From the NCBI GenBank assembly GCA_910577815.1, contig CAJTNO010000002.1, forward strand, positions 1-64,000: DNA of 64,000 bases. The letters are read 5' to 3'. Under the pieces are notes generated by a model that was given only the letters and a program-made list of their open reading frames with translations, searched no databases and was not told where the DNA came from. A program made the translations under genes and the position numbers. Below are positions 42,926 to 52,022 of the stretch, piece after piece (the stretch's first letter is position 1; every line of letters begins with the position of its first letter). The DNA comes from an uncultured Christensenella sp. (GTDB taxonomy: Bacteria > Bacillota > Clostridia > Christensenellales > CAG-917).

Positions 42926-43858
42926 TTATTCCCCGTCAACTTGCGTAGTATATGCCTGTAGTTCGAGCGTATACTGCATATACGCCCCCGCCTGTTTAGC
43001 CTCACTCATACTCAGCACATTATACACGCGGGTAACGGTCAGATTACTATCATATACTTCGGAAATTTCTATTTGCTTCTGCTCCTTATTTTTAAGTCCA
43101 ACAAGCAACTTCTTTTCAAAATCGCGAGCAAGATACAGTGCCTGTATAGACAATCCGCCCTGTGCGGTAAGCGGTACGGGAACTTGTATTTCCTCGCCCG
43201 TTCCCGCTTGATTTTCCACGTTGTAGCCCTCATTTGTAGATGAATAGATTATCGGTAGAGGAACAGGCTTGTCCGAACTTTCCGCGAGCCTTGCAAACGT
43301 GACGACATCATTGGACATAACCGCACCTCCGTCGGCATCTGTTACAAGCACCGTACCAGTGATTTGCATATCCAGGACAGTTTTTCCGCAGTCGATTTCA
43401 GGAACACCGACAGGCTGTGGCATTTCAAGGAATGACGTACAGTTGAAAGTTTTCAGGATTTTGGTATCTTTTATTTCAAAGTTCTCTTTACCGCTCGTCG
43501 CATTTGGTTTCTGAGCTAAATCTCTTTGAGTAATTTCTTCCTGTATGACGAATCGCTGATAACCGAGCAGACGTTTCATTTCTTCAAGTGCTTTTTTGCG
43601 CTCGTTCTCGGGAAACCACGCGACGCGGAAATTAAGCGTAAGAGTAAGCGTTTCTGAGCGCACGTCCGCAATGGAAAACGGAACACGCGCCGCATACAGC
43701 GTACAGGTAGTTCGGTCGTCTTGAAGCGGAATCGGAATGCAGTTTGCCTTTACTACAAAGGACGCGCCGAGAACCTCGTTATAGTAGGACGCAAGCGCGT
43801 CAAGGTCGATAAGACCGTAATCCTTATTGTGATACGTTTTTAATATTGCATTGTTCAT
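42926..43858 (-). CDS. Phage structural protein, tail-like, function unknown
   Basis: 310 residues, beta-rich (ETLTLTLNFRVAWFPENERKKALEEMKRLLG...). Located right after the connector/completion genes where a tail tube or tail terminator is expected in long-tailed phages. The sequence shows no family signature that I know. ATG overlaps the preceding stop by 4 bp. Confidence 0.55.
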   Translation of the reverse strand: MNNAILKTYHNKDYGLIDLDALASYYNEVLGASFVVKANCIPIPLQDDRTTCTLYAARVPFSIADVRSETLTLTLNFRVAWFPENERKKALEEMKRLLGYQRFVIQEEITQRDLAQKPNATSGKENFEIKDTKILKTFNCTSFLEMPQPVGVPEIDCGKTVLDMQITGTVLVTDADGGAVMSNDVVTFARLAESSDKPVPLPIIYSSTNEGYNVENQAGTGEEIQVPVPLTAQGGLSIQALYLARDFEKKLLVGLKNKEQKQIEISEVYDSNLTVTRVYNVLSMSEAKQAGAYMQYTLELQAYTTQVDGE

Positions 43859-44157
43859 TGTTCCACCTTTAATCCGAGTGATTGAATTCTATTTATGAGT
43901 TCGAGATTGCTTTTCTTTTGCCAACCAGGTTTTTTACTGCGCGTCTCTGTATACGGAGCATATGACGCATTCGCACTGCCAACTTCGCACACAGCGCCCT
44001 TTGCCGTCTGTAAGAACTGAATACCGTTTTGTTTGAGGTTGCCGGGATATGGCGATGCTCCACGCGCGCCCGGATATTTCGCACCGTCTCGGACAGGAGC
44101 ATTCTTTTTGAGAATTGTGGTCAACTCGTAGGTCAGCATAGCCGTAGTAATTTTCAT
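43855..44157 (-). CDS. HK97 gp10-like tail-completion protein
   Basis: 100 residues. MKITTAMLTYELTTILKKNAPVRDGAKYPGARGASPYPGNLKQNG and NASYAPYTETRSKKPGW match the small basic gp10/minor capsid family (PV.TG.LR..I and A.YA.Y.E.G patterns). Helps join head and tail. Confidence 0.65.
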   Translation of the reverse strand: MKITTAMLTYELTTILKKNAPVRDGAKYPGARGASPYPGNLKQNGIQFLQTAKGAVCEVGSANASYAPYTETRSKKPGWQKKSNLELINRIQSLGLKVEQ

Positions 44158-44492
44158 TATTGAAGCTCCAAGATATATTCATCGTTTTGGCCACGTTGCC
44201 ACCCATAAGCAAATGGCAGATGCACCTTGCGAATTTTGACGAAAGTTAACATATATTCTACATCTTCGACAACGACAAGATTTGCATAAGGTCTGAGCCT
44301 TTTCACGCGCTTGTCAATTGTTTTAATCTGATACTTCTGACTTCCGCTTGCAATACCGCCTGACACAAATCCTGCTCCGTTTTCGCGCTCGGAATATTCT
44401 CGTGCTTTGAACTCAAAAAGTTTATGCCCTGTTTTCGCATCTTGTGCAACGCAAATGAGATTGTAGTTGTGGGCGAATTTCAATCCGTTCAT
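44157..44492 (-). CDS. Probable head-tail adaptor or closure protein
   Basis: 111 residues, beta-rich, ending HLPFAYGWQRGQNDEYILELQ. The stop overlaps the gp10-like start by one base. Assignment rests on size and position between the connector and gp10-like genes. Confidence 0.5.
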   Translation of the reverse strand: MNGLKFAHNYNLICVAQDAKTGHKLFEFKAREYSERENGAGFVSGGIASGSQKYQIKTIDKRVKRLRPYANLVVVEDVEYMLTFVKIRKVHLPFAYGWQRGQNDEYILELQ

Positions 44493-44494
44493 AA

Positions 44495-44896
44495 TCAGCC
44501 TCCTGCATACAACAAGTCGATTGGCGCGCCTTTGAGAATATTGATGACGCGCGGAGCAAACATCTTTGTAAGGATTTCCTGTTGTTCTTTGCTGTCAACG
44601 GAATTGCCGTCGCTTTGCAAAAAGCCGTTCCAGTTTCCGACGTCTCCGTTGCGATACATATAATCAAACTGCGTAAGCAACGCCTTTTTGAGCGGTTTTT
44701 CAAGGACTTCTCTGTGTTTGTCAATGATTCGGCGCTTTATATCCTCGTTAAAGGTCGGATATATAAGTACGTCATATATGTAAATATGCGCACCGATAAG
44801 CACTTCAAATATTTCGTCCGTTACATCAATACCGAGCAAGTTTTTTACATCGACTTTTGTTATTTCAACTGGATAATCATAAATTGCATTCAGCAT
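44495..44896 (-). CDS. Head-tail connector-region protein
   Basis: 133 residues from ATG 44896 (GGGAGGTG upstream, inside the end of the previous gene). Helical, MLNAIYDYPVEITKVDVKNLLGIDVTDEIFEVLIGAHIYIYDV. No firm family; position suggests connector or closure. Confidence 0.5.
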   Translation of the reverse strand: MLNAIYDYPVEITKVDVKNLLGIDVTDEIFEVLIGAHIYIYDVLIYPTFNEDIKRRIIDKHREVLEKPLKKALLTQFDYMYRNGDVGNWNGFLQSDGNSVDSKEQQEILTKMFAPRVINILKGAPIDLLYAGG

Positions 44897-45441
44897 ACAT
44901 ATACACCTCCCAACCATTCGCGCAAAAGCGCATAAGCTTTACTCGAAGATAACGGACAGCGCTTTGATGTTGCACCTGTAATGTCTGAGCCGAAGCCCAA
45001 ATCTCCTGCCTCGCGCTTGTTATACTTTGTATTTTTGATTATGCCGAGCGATTGCAACGTCATAAACTGCTTATCGCTGACCGCCGAGATTTCATTTGCA
45101 ATAACTCCGAGAGCGTTTTCAACCTGCGCCTGCATTACACATTCGGGGATTATATTCTCGCAGACATTCCCTACAAACATAGACGCATAGGTCGGAGTAA
45201 TTCCGTGCATACTTCCGCTTCGTATGCGAGGGAATTGAAATTTTTGAGATACAATATATTTTCTTCCTAAAAACGGCAGTTTTTCAATTTCCTGCAAAGC
45301 GGAACGCAGATAAGCTTCCTTTTCATCGTCAGTCAGAACAGAGAAATGCACGCGTAGCGGATTGTTTTGCGGATATTGTGTTGATATATACTCGTCTGCG
45401 AACTTGATAGTCGCATAGGTGTTCTTTCCTTTTTCAAGCAT
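44890..45441 (-). CDS. Putative head-tail connector (DnaT-like phage protein)
   Basis: 183 residues. YATIKFADEYIST...FSVLTDDEKEAYLRSALQEIEKLPFLGRKYIVSQKFQFPR matches the DnaT-like phage connector group by its YATVEEAD.Y and KE..L..A...ID.LPF.G.K motifs. First of the connector block after the capsid genes. Confidence 0.7.
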   Translation of the reverse strand: MLEKGKNTYATIKFADEYISTQYPQNNPLRVHFSVLTDDEKEAYLRSALQEIEKLPFLGRKYIVSQKFQFPRIRSGSMHGITPTYASMFVGNVCENIIPECVMQAQVENALGVIANEISAVSDKQFMTLQSLGIIKNTKYNKREAGDLGFGSDITGATSKRCPLSSSKAYALLREWLGGVYVC

Positions 45442-45494
45442 AGTTTACTCCTTTGTCCGCTTGCGGAGTTGCACCGCCATACTCTTGCGAACGT

Positions 45495-45522
45495 AAAAGC
45501 GGTACTTCATTGCACCGCTTTT
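45495..45522. terminator. Hairpin between capsid and connector genes
   Basis: AAAAGCGGT-10 nt-ACCGCTTTT, symmetric with A and T tracts, a possible terminator or pausing hairpin after the capsid block. Confidence 0.5.
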
Positions 45523-45563
45523 GCTTGATTTACTTGTCGAGGATTACTCGGCACTGAAGCCGT

Positions 45564-45791
45564 TTAATCAGATTGCTTTTTCTTTCCCGATTTATCGGCG
45601 AGCCTCTTTTTCAGCTCGGCATTTTCGGCGAGAAGCATTTTGTACTCCTCGATAGACACCGTTTTTCCGCCCGTTGCCTCTTTGACGATTTTACCGGTGT
45701 CGCCAATTTGGTCGTAGCCGTTTGCAAGGAACCTGTTGACTTCCGTTTCGTCGATATTGAGTTCGATGTTTCCTCTTTTAACAGTAACCAT
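45564..45791 (-). CDS. Small protein downstream of the capsid gene
   Basis: 75 residues. MVTVKRGNIELNIDETEVNRFLANGYDQI then a Lys/Glu-rich helix ending GKKKQSD. Short proteins with a NGYDQI-type motif are common just after capsid genes in Bacillota phages; role unknown. Confidence 0.6.
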   Translation of the reverse strand: MVTVKRGNIELNIDETEVNRFLANGYDQIGDTGKIVKEATGGKTVSIEEYKMLLAENAELKKRLADKSGKKKQSD

Positions 45792-45802
45792 ATCGCACCT
45801 CC

Positions 45803-46696
45803 TTATTCCGCCACTTCGGCAACGTGGAATGCAATCGCGTCCGTTCTTTGGTTGAGAATGAATACATCCTCGAACGCTTCCTCAAAGTAATAATACTGTC
45901 CGTTGGTGAGCGCAGAGGGATTGTCAAGCAATGCCTGCGCATACTGAGTTACAGGCAGGACGGAAAGCGGATGCACAAACATCATATCGATTTGCTTTGC
46001 GCTTGCGCCGGGAACCGCACCCTCTGTAAAGTTATAAGCAGTCTTCATTCGGTTTGACGGAACCTTCTTTATGATGAGGTCATCAATACGCTTGATTGTG
46101 CGGGAAACCTCTTTGTCGGTTGCCGCGAGATAGCGTTGCAATTCAACTGCATTCTTGATAAGAGTGTTTGCCGTAGGTGTTACATAAAGTAATCTGCCCT
46201 CTTCGGGAACTTCCGCCTCGTCCATAGCTTCCATAACCTTGTCAACATATGCAAGGATTGTAGTGGCTGTAAGCGCGGAGCTATCGGCAGATTTACCGCT
46301 GTTTTCTGCCCAATCGGAATAAATTTTTGAAACGAGATAACAGTCCATTTCCTTAAACTTCTGCGTTTCGTTGAAGGTCTTGGTAATGTTCTGCAATGTT
46401 GCAACCATATTCGTCTGGTTGATGTCCTGCGGATGGACGAGAGTGTCCCATATACGGTGATTTGAAAGTACTTTCGTCTCCCAATCGTTAGAGTGGCGCT
46501 GTGCCGGTGTCTTAACCGCACCGCGAGAACCGTTTACTCGTCCTGTGGTTGAAAGCACAGGCAGATATACGGTGTTGGCGTGTGCTTCATCCGTCTTGTA
46601 GATTGATTTGTTAGGGGTGTTCCAGAGGTCGCCGAAATGCAGAACCTTAGGAAAAGCGTTGGCGAGAGCCTGTTGATACTGTTTTGCGTAATTCAT
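45803..46696 (-). CDS. Major capsid protein
   Basis: 297 residues beginning MNYAKQYQQALANAFPKVLHFGDLWNTPN. Position after the GP20-like scaffold and size fit the major head protein; internal RTIKRIDDLIIKKVPSNRM and MFVHPLSVLPVTQYAQ resemble capsid proteins of Bacillota siphophages. AGGAG lies before the ATG. Confidence 0.8.
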   Translation of the reverse strand: MNYAKQYQQALANAFPKVLHFGDLWNTPNKSIYKTDEAHANTVYLPVLSTTGRVNGSRGAVKTPAQRHSNDWETKVLSNHRIWDTLVHPQDINQTNMVATLQNITKTFNETQKFKEMDCYLVSKIYSDWAENSGKSADSSALTATTILAYVDKVMEAMDEAEVPEEGRLLYVTPTANTLIKNAVELQRYLAATDKEVSRTIKRIDDLIIKKVPSNRMKTAYNFTEGAVPGASAKQIDMMFVHPLSVLPVTQYAQALLDNPSALTNGQYYYFEEAFEDVFILNQRTDAIAFHVAEVAE

Positions 46697-46716
46697 AATT
46701 TTTTTCTCCTTTTAAA

Positions 46717-47301
46717 TTATTTTGTTGTAGGGTTGTTGACAGCGATAAAATTGAAATCCCACGCTCCGCCGTCGTTAGGCGCGGGAGGGTTTGCAGGAGA
46801 ACCTGTTCCCTGCGCAGTTGTATCGTCGCCGAAAAGAAAGCCCTTGCTTACAACAATTTCACTCATTTGCTCGTCAAGACCGAGAAATTTGCCGTCTTTA
46901 AGAGTGATTACATCGGTTTTCAAATGCGGTAAAACTGAAATCACGTCTTTTGCGTGATATTTGTCTTTAAGCTCTGACGTCAAAGCAAAGTCAAATGCTT
47001 GCTTTTCAATCTTTGCCTGCCACTCTTTGGTTGCGATGTCGTTTGCCTCCTGCAACGCTTTGATTTGCTTTTGTAGCTCATCGTTGTCGCTTGCAGACTT
47101 GCCAAGACTTACAATCTGTTTGTCGCGCTCCGCTATCTGTGCCGTAAGGTCCGCTACCTTCTGTGCCTCGTCATCGTACTTGCGCTTAGACACATAGCTT
47201 CCGTCTGCAAGATTGCCGAGCTTGACCTTGTCGTTGCCTTTGAGTGCTTCTTCCAACTGCTGATACAGTTCGGGTGTGATGTGTTGTTTCAAAAATTCCA
47301 T
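46717..47301 (-). CDS. Phage scaffold protein (GP20-like)
   Basis: 194 residues from ATG 47301 (GGAAAGGAGC upstream); longer in-frame starts reach past hairpins and are rejected. MEFLKQHITPELYQQLEEALKGNDKVKLGNLADGSYVSKRKYDDEAQKVADL with a coiled coil to about 110 and an acidic Pro/Gly tail: the minor structural GP20 scaffold pattern. Guides capsid assembly. Confidence 0.82.
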   Translation of the reverse strand: MEFLKQHITPELYQQLEEALKGNDKVKLGNLADGSYVSKRKYDDEAQKVADLTAQIAERDKQIVSLGKSASDNDELQKQIKALQEANDIATKEWQAKIEKQAFDFALTSELKDKYHAKDVISVLPHLKTDVITLKDGKFLGLDEQMSEIVVSKGFLFGDDTTAQGTGSPANPPAPNDGGAWDFNFIAVNNPTTK

Positions 47302-47423
47302 AAGTTTGCTCCTTTCCGCTCTTGTTTTTATAGGTGGTGTCTGCCACGGCGGCGACAGTTTATATGACGTGTCGGTCATAAATTTTGTGGGTTTAAATGT
47401 CATCACAGGACGGTTTTGGGTAT

Positions 47424-47449
47424 AAAAAAAGACAGCCGTTTGACTGCCT
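47424..47449 (-). terminator. Terminator after the putative immunity gene
   Basis: Minus strand AGGCAGTC-AAAC-GGCTGTCT (wobble pairs) followed by TTTTTT. Confidence 0.5.
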
Positions 47450-47462
47450 TGATTTAGCATTG

Positions 47463-47490
47463 AAAAAGCATCCTTTTTGGAGTGCTTTAA
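47463..47490 (-). terminator. Terminator overlapping the end of the putative immunity gene
   Basis: Minus strand AAAGCACTCC-AAAA-AGGATGCTTT then TTC; overlaps the stop at 47487 by 4 bp. Two terminators in a row isolate the toxin-immunity pair from the scaffold gene. Confidence 0.55.
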
Positions 47491-47723
47491 TTCTTTTCAA
47501 AGTACGGCTCAAGCGGTATATCCGACTGCACGTGGACACCATCATAAAAATCACAAAAAACGTTTATTTCGTTCCCGTCCAATTTATATGGTTGCCAAAG
47601 CAAATCAGCCATTACTAATGGTTCTTTTTGCAAATTTGGAATATGCTTTTCCAATGCAGCGCACTGTTTATAAAAAATGCTTTCATCTTCTGCACTGCAA
47701 ATGTAATATTCGTACTTAGCCAT
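47487..47723 (-). CDS. Putative immunity protein for the MuF toxin
   Basis: 78 residues from ATG 47723 (or TTG 47732), overlapping the end of the MuF gene. MAKYEYYICSAEDESIFYKQCAALEKHIPNLQKEP...DGVHVQSDIPLEPYFEKN, small, acidic and single-domain. No family recognised. The overlap with a head gene bearing a toxin-like tail, and the isolation by terminators on its other side, suggest it neutralises that tail. Confidence 0.5.
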   Translation of the reverse strand: MAKYEYYICSAEDESIFYKQCAALEKHIPNLQKEPLVMADLLWQPYKLDGNEINVFCDFYDGVHVQSDIPLEPYFEKN

Positions 47724-49329
47724 CTTCGTCATTCACTCCTAAAATTTTATTGACCAAATCGTTTGTCGTTGAAGCCGTCTTAATTATACCTTCGTAAATA
47801 TCTTCAATTGTTCCACCATATTTTTCCCTTTTATGAGCTATCATTTCATCAAATGATTTTTCTGGTCTAACTTTTTGAAGTTTAGTCCTCATATCTTCAT
47901 CTGCCATCAAATCACGAGCTTGCTCTCTAATCTCGTTACGCTTCTCAAATGCCGCTCTTGCATGCTCCTCTAATGTCATATTACTGTAATCGGCTGTTGC
48001 AATTGCGCGGACGTTTTTGTCATACCATTTGCGGACTTTTACATTTGACAACTTCCCGATTTTCTTCTTAATAGTCTCATAATCCATATCAAGATATGCG
48101 TTGTCCGCTTGGTTGTTAAGAGCTTCAAATCTATCAGGATTATTATACTTCAAGTCTTGAAATTCCGCAAGATTTTTAGGCATATTCTCTTCGCCAAGTA
48201 TGCGCTTCCAACGTTCGTATTGCTTGAAATCGCGCACGGCATAATGGCTCTTTTTATAAGCGAAGCTGTCTTTATCCGAGCGCAATGCACGGCGTAATGC
48301 GCCTATATCACTGTAAGGGTTATTTTCTCCTAAGCTTTGCAGCTCATTCCAACGCCTTTGCTCGTCTATAGCTCTGCGTTGCACCGTCTGCCACTCCTGA
48401 TAAGCTCTTGCCTGCTCAGCCGTGCGCTTGTCCCCATCAAACGGACGGTTGCTGAATTTGCGCTTTGCCTCGTTTTCCTCCTCGCTGTGCAAAGCTTCAA
48501 AGTATGCTCTAAACTCGCAACGGCAATTAGGATGTATCAGGTCATATCCGTTTTTAAGCGGAGAGTTTGTTCCGTCCCTAAGCGGCGGATAACGCTTATC
48601 CTGTCCGCTTACGCTAAACACCCTGCCGCGATACTGAGCGCAAACCTCACAGGTTACATCGTTTCCAATGCACTCTACGAGGTCGGTGCCAAATGCTTTG
48701 GATATGCGGATATTCTCGGCGTTTGCGCTCTCCGTTCTCGCCGAACGGCATACCATAGTGGCGTATTTATCTACACCCACGCTTGCACCGTTTGAATACT
48801 GCACGTTGAAGCATCCCTGTTCTTTGAGCCTGCTTTTCAGCTCGCTTATTGCGTTTGTTATTGTATTCTCAGCTTTTCCCGACAAGTCTTTCAATGTATC
48901 GTTGACCTCTCCCTGCAACGCGCGTGATACTCCAACAAGCTTGCCTCTCAGTTCAAGAAAGTTCTGACGATACACTGCGGTATCCTTTGCATACTGCGCT
49001 TTCCTATCCAACACATCCTGTGCTATACGTTGGTTTTTTATATCGAGTCCGACAGCTGATAAATCCTTTGCTGTGAATGACCTGCCGTCAAACATAGCCG
49101 ACATACGGCTGACAAACCTGCGCTGACTTGCTGTCGCGCCGTCTGCCACGTTCTGCTCAACAGCTTTGGCATTTGCCGTATCTAATGAGGTAACGACCGT
49201 TTGCAAGGTTTTTTCAAATTTCATTCGGATTGTCTGCGGATTAGTTCCATCTATCGATGACAGTATTTTTACCTGCGCTTTACGATAGGCTTCAGCGAGG
49301 TCTGCGCTACTCTGCGTTTGCTTGTTCAT
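47716..49329 (-). CDS. MuF/SPP1 gp7-like minor head protein with toxin-like C-terminal extension
   Basis: 537 residues from ATG 49329 (GAGG at spacing 9 in the portal end). The head domain (about 1-300) carries the zinc-like cysteine pattern CEVCAQYRGRVFSVSG (227-242) and YPPL..GTN.P.KNGYDLIHPNCRCEF (247-273). Phage gp7 proteins usually end soon after; here about 230 residues follow. Residues 420-537 (MTLEEHARAAFEKRNEIREQARDLMAD..., KRE-KYG, IIKTASTTNDLVNKILG) resemble a C-terminal domain that recurs at the ends of polymorphic toxins and phage head proteins. Temperate phages are known to carry MuF toxins with a downstream immunity gene. Confidence 0.75.
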   Translation of the reverse strand: MNKQTQSSADLAEAYRKAQVKILSSIDGTNPQTIRMKFEKTLQTVVTSLDTANAKAVEQNVADGATASQRRFVSRMSAMFDGRSFTAKDLSAVGLDIKNQRIAQDVLDRKAQYAKDTAVYRQNFLELRGKLVGVSRALQGEVNDTLKDLSGKAENTITNAISELKSRLKEQGCFNVQYSNGASVGVDKYATMVCRSARTESANAENIRISKAFGTDLVECIGNDVTCEVCAQYRGRVFSVSGQDKRYPPLRDGTNSPLKNGYDLIHPNCRCEFRAYFEALHSEEENEAKRKFSNRPFDGDKRTAEQARAYQEWQTVQRRAIDEQRRWNELQSLGENNPYSDIGALRRALRSDKDSFAYKKSHYAVRDFKQYERWKRILGEENMPKNLAEFQDLKYNNPDRFEALNNQADNAYLDMDYETIKKKIGKLSNVKVRKWYDKNVRAIATADYSNMTLEEHARAAFEKRNEIREQARDLMADEDMRTKLQKVRPEKSFDEMIAHKREKYGGTIEDIYEGIIKTASTTNDLVNKILGVNDEDG

Positions 49330-50791
49330 CCTCGTCAACCTCGTCCGTTATATCTCCGCCGCCCGCGCCTAAAGCAAAGCCGCTTGCCATTTCTTCAGCC
49401 TGCTCCAGCTGCTTTGCCTTTACTTCCTTTTCTGCGTCGTCGTCGCTAAATCCAAAGTGGTCCTTCAGGAGTCTTTTCTTTGTGAACAGTGTTGCCTTAC
49501 GGTTGGCAATTTCCGTTTCTCTGTATTCGTTTGTAGGCAAACCGTCGTTCCATTGCACTGTCAAATCGCTTTCGCATATCCGTGCATAACCAATCTGCGA
49601 CATCAGCGCAATAACCTTTTTAACGGAATCGGTGAGGTCGTCCGTCATACGTCTTGCCTTCAGCTTGGCGTTTGTCATTCTGGTTTCAAGCGCCTCAAAG
49701 CCCTGCGACGCACCAAAAGCGTCGTCGTCAAGCACTGCGCCCATCTGCGACAAACTGAACAGGTGTTTTTCCAGCTTTTCAATCTGCGTATGATTTGCCT
49801 GAAAGCTTGCGTCCCACGTCATATATCCGGGCGCTTGCTCCCCCTCTCCAACCTCTACGAAAGAGCCTGTCGCAAACGACCAACTCCCGTCCTTGTTTTG
49901 TTTGACCGCACTTGAAGGTCCGTAAGGCGTTGGCGCGCTGTGTTTGTCAAGCACGAAATCCTCTATTGCGTATCGCACTTGAAGCTCCGCAATGATTGAC
50001 ACGATAATGTCGTAATCGGATATTCCGTACACACTGTCGCTCGGTACAAAGTTCTGAAACGGCACTATCGCAAAATCGTCAAGCCCTGTGCTTTCAACCG
50101 CATTGCCAATGACGGGCAATTCTGCTCCTATCTTGTAGCTGTCATACATTACAACCCGCTTGTTTGGCAGATTTGCCGAATTGTTGGATTGTCCGTCTTT
50201 AAGCTCAAAGCGACGGCGCGTGTATCTACCCTTGTCGTGAATTTGCACGTTCAGAAAAACTTTGTTTCTCATCATAAACGAAGTTTCTTCTTTGTTCACC
50301 CAACAGATACAGTGCGAGATTATCTCATTCGTCTCCCTATCCACAATAGGGAACCACATTTCGGGCGAAATCACTGCACAGTTGCCCTTTCCGCATTTGT
50401 CCTTGTATACACGTATAAGTCCGTCCCCAAAGCGAGATGCGTCGCATATCGTTGACCTAAGTCTCTGTGCAAACTTTGAATGCGCCTTAATATCGTCGAC
50501 TCCGTCTGCTCCGCTCACCGTGGGCGGGTCGCCTGCAAGTAGGTCCATCGTCTTTGTGCTGATAAGCTGAAAGTAATTTAGGTCTATTCCAAACTCCGAG
50601 TCTCCAAGCGTATATCCCAATACGGCGAATTTATCCGCAATGCTTCTCAACCTCGTTTTATACGCTTCAAAAACCACATCAAGGTCGCCCTTAAACATTG
50701 CTTTGTGGTCTCTATAATCCGCCAAACGCTCAATCTCGCTTGTAGGCGGAAAAGGCTTGCCCGAAGCAAGCCAGTTCATATCGTAAAGCAT
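49307..50791 (-). CDS. Phage portal protein (SPP1 gp6-like)
   Basis: 494 residues from ATG 50791, which follows the terminase stop by 1 bp with AGGGAGAAAG upstream. GTTERLADYRDH-like start, DLNYFQLISTKTMDLLAGDPPTV, FGDGLIRVYKD, and the long stem helix IEKLEKHLFSLSQMGAV...EALETRMTNAKLKARRM are typical. Forms the DNA entry ring of the head. Confidence 0.85.
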   Translation of the reverse strand: MLYDMNWLASGKPFPPTSEIERLADYRDHKAMFKGDLDVVFEAYKTRLRSIADKFAVLGYTLGDSEFGIDLNYFQLISTKTMDLLAGDPPTVSGADGVDDIKAHSKFAQRLRSTICDASRFGDGLIRVYKDKCGKGNCAVISPEMWFPIVDRETNEIISHCICWVNKEETSFMMRNKVFLNVQIHDKGRYTRRRFELKDGQSNNSANLPNKRVVMYDSYKIGAELPVIGNAVESTGLDDFAIVPFQNFVPSDSVYGISDYDIIVSIIAELQVRYAIEDFVLDKHSAPTPYGPSSAVKQNKDGSWSFATGSFVEVGEGEQAPGYMTWDASFQANHTQIEKLEKHLFSLSQMGAVLDDDAFGASQGFEALETRMTNAKLKARRMTDDLTDSVKKVIALMSQIGYARICESDLTVQWNDGLPTNEYRETEIANRKATLFTKKRLLKDHFGFSDDDAEKEVKAKQLEQAEEMASGFALGAGGGDITDEVDEDEQANAE

Positions 50792-50792
50792 A

Positions 50793-52022
50793 TTATTTCT
50801 TTCTCCCTTTTCGTTTATCGTGGTTATAAACCGCATATCGCTCACTGTCCATTACGTCATCGTTGACTTTGACAGGAAGTCCCGTTTTTTCATCCCATAC
50901 ATACACGGCTTGTTGCTTGTCGTATATGTTAATGCCGGGGCGATAAATTAAAAGAGTGCGCGCCTTTTTCCTTTCGGCTACACACTCAATTCCTTTTTCA
51001 ATCGATTTGTCTATCGGCGGACACCAACACTTAATGTCCCTAAACTCCTTTATCAGGTCAGGTCGCGCGCTGTCGCAGTAGAACGGAATACCGTATCCAT
51101 AGCTTTTAAGCACCCACTCCGCTTGCTTCTTCCAAAAGTCAATACCTTTGTGTCTTGCAGATATCTCCTTGATAAGTACATATACATTCTCATTCGCCGT
51201 CGTTTCACCCCACAATGTCAGACTTCCGTAGTGTTCATATCCCCAGTCCATTCCAACAAAATATCGTGAAATATTTGGCAACTCGTCTATGTAATTCTCT
51301 TCCGACATATCCTGATAGACAATGCCCTCTGCCGTTGCCCACAGCCCATCTATTTTGCGGTTGTAAAAAACTCCGCTTGGTGTCGTTGCTACGAGGTTAT
51401 CCTTGTATGACTGCGACAGAAACGGATTGTCAAACAAGTTCCAATGAAAGCACTTGATTTTGCCGTTGCTTTCGTTCTCCTTATCAATATAATCAGTCTT
51501 TAACCAATGTTGCGGTCCGCCCGGGTTGCTGTCCACGATAATATGAGCGTGAAACTCATCGTCTGCCGAACAGCGCTTTGTTATTTCGTCAAACACCTCT
51601 CTGTTTGCAAGTGAACCCTCGTTTATGTACGCGCCATACGCTGTCATACCTGTGATAGGCTTCAACTGACCAATGTCATCATGTCCAACACAACAACAAA
51701 CAACTCCAAAAAGTCTAAATTGATTATATTTGTTAAGTTTAAACTCAAATCCGTACTTTTGAGTAAGCGGATTTAGAATATTGCGTACAATATTCCCTAT
51801 TGATGCTCCTGCTATTATATACAGCGGGTCTATTATGCCCTTGCATTTAGCATGTCCTCTTATGCGTCGCAACTCATCAAGGAATAAATCATTGTCTATT
51901 ATCGTCTTGCCTGTACGAACCGCTCCGTGATTGATAAGCATATAGTAAGGGTGATTGTAATGAAAACGCAGTACGCTCTGTTGCTTCGGACTGTAAATCT
52001 TATTTAGCGCCGTCTGGTTCAT
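50793..52022 (-). CDS. terL: Terminase large subunit (PBSX/Terminase_3 type)
   Basis: 409 residues. Walker A GAVRTGKT (33-40); YGAYINEGSLANREVFDEI as Walker B/coupling region; nuclease aspartates in FVGMDWGYEHYG (near 245-256) and FYCDSARPDLIKEF. Packages DNA into heads. Overlaps the small subunit gene by 23 bp. Confidence 0.92.
   Translation of the reverse strand: MNQTALNKIYSPKQQSVLRFHYNHPYYMLINHGAVRTGKTIIDNDLFLDELRRIRGHAKCKGIIDPLYIIAGASIGNIVRNILNPLTQKYGFEFKLNKYNQFRLFGVVCCCVGHDDIGQLKPITGMTAYGAYINEGSLANREVFDEITKRCSADDEFHAHIIVDSNPGGPQHWLKTDYIDKENESNGKIKCFHWNLFDNPFLSQSYKDNLVATTPSGVFYNRKIDGLWATAEGIVYQDMSEENYIDELPNISRYFVGMDWGYEHYGSLTLWGETTANENVYVLIKEISARHKGIDFWKKQAEWVLKSYGYGIPFYCDSARPDLIKEFRDIKCWCPPIDKSIEKGIECVAERKKARTLLIYRPGINIYDKQQAVYVWDEKTGLPVKVNDDVMDSERYAVYNHDKRKGRKK

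Noticed and set aside
44422..44724. Second minus-strand frame of about 100 codons over the connector genes
   Set aside because: It is a basic, Cys/Ser-rich shadow of the two real connector genes in another frame with no ribosome site.
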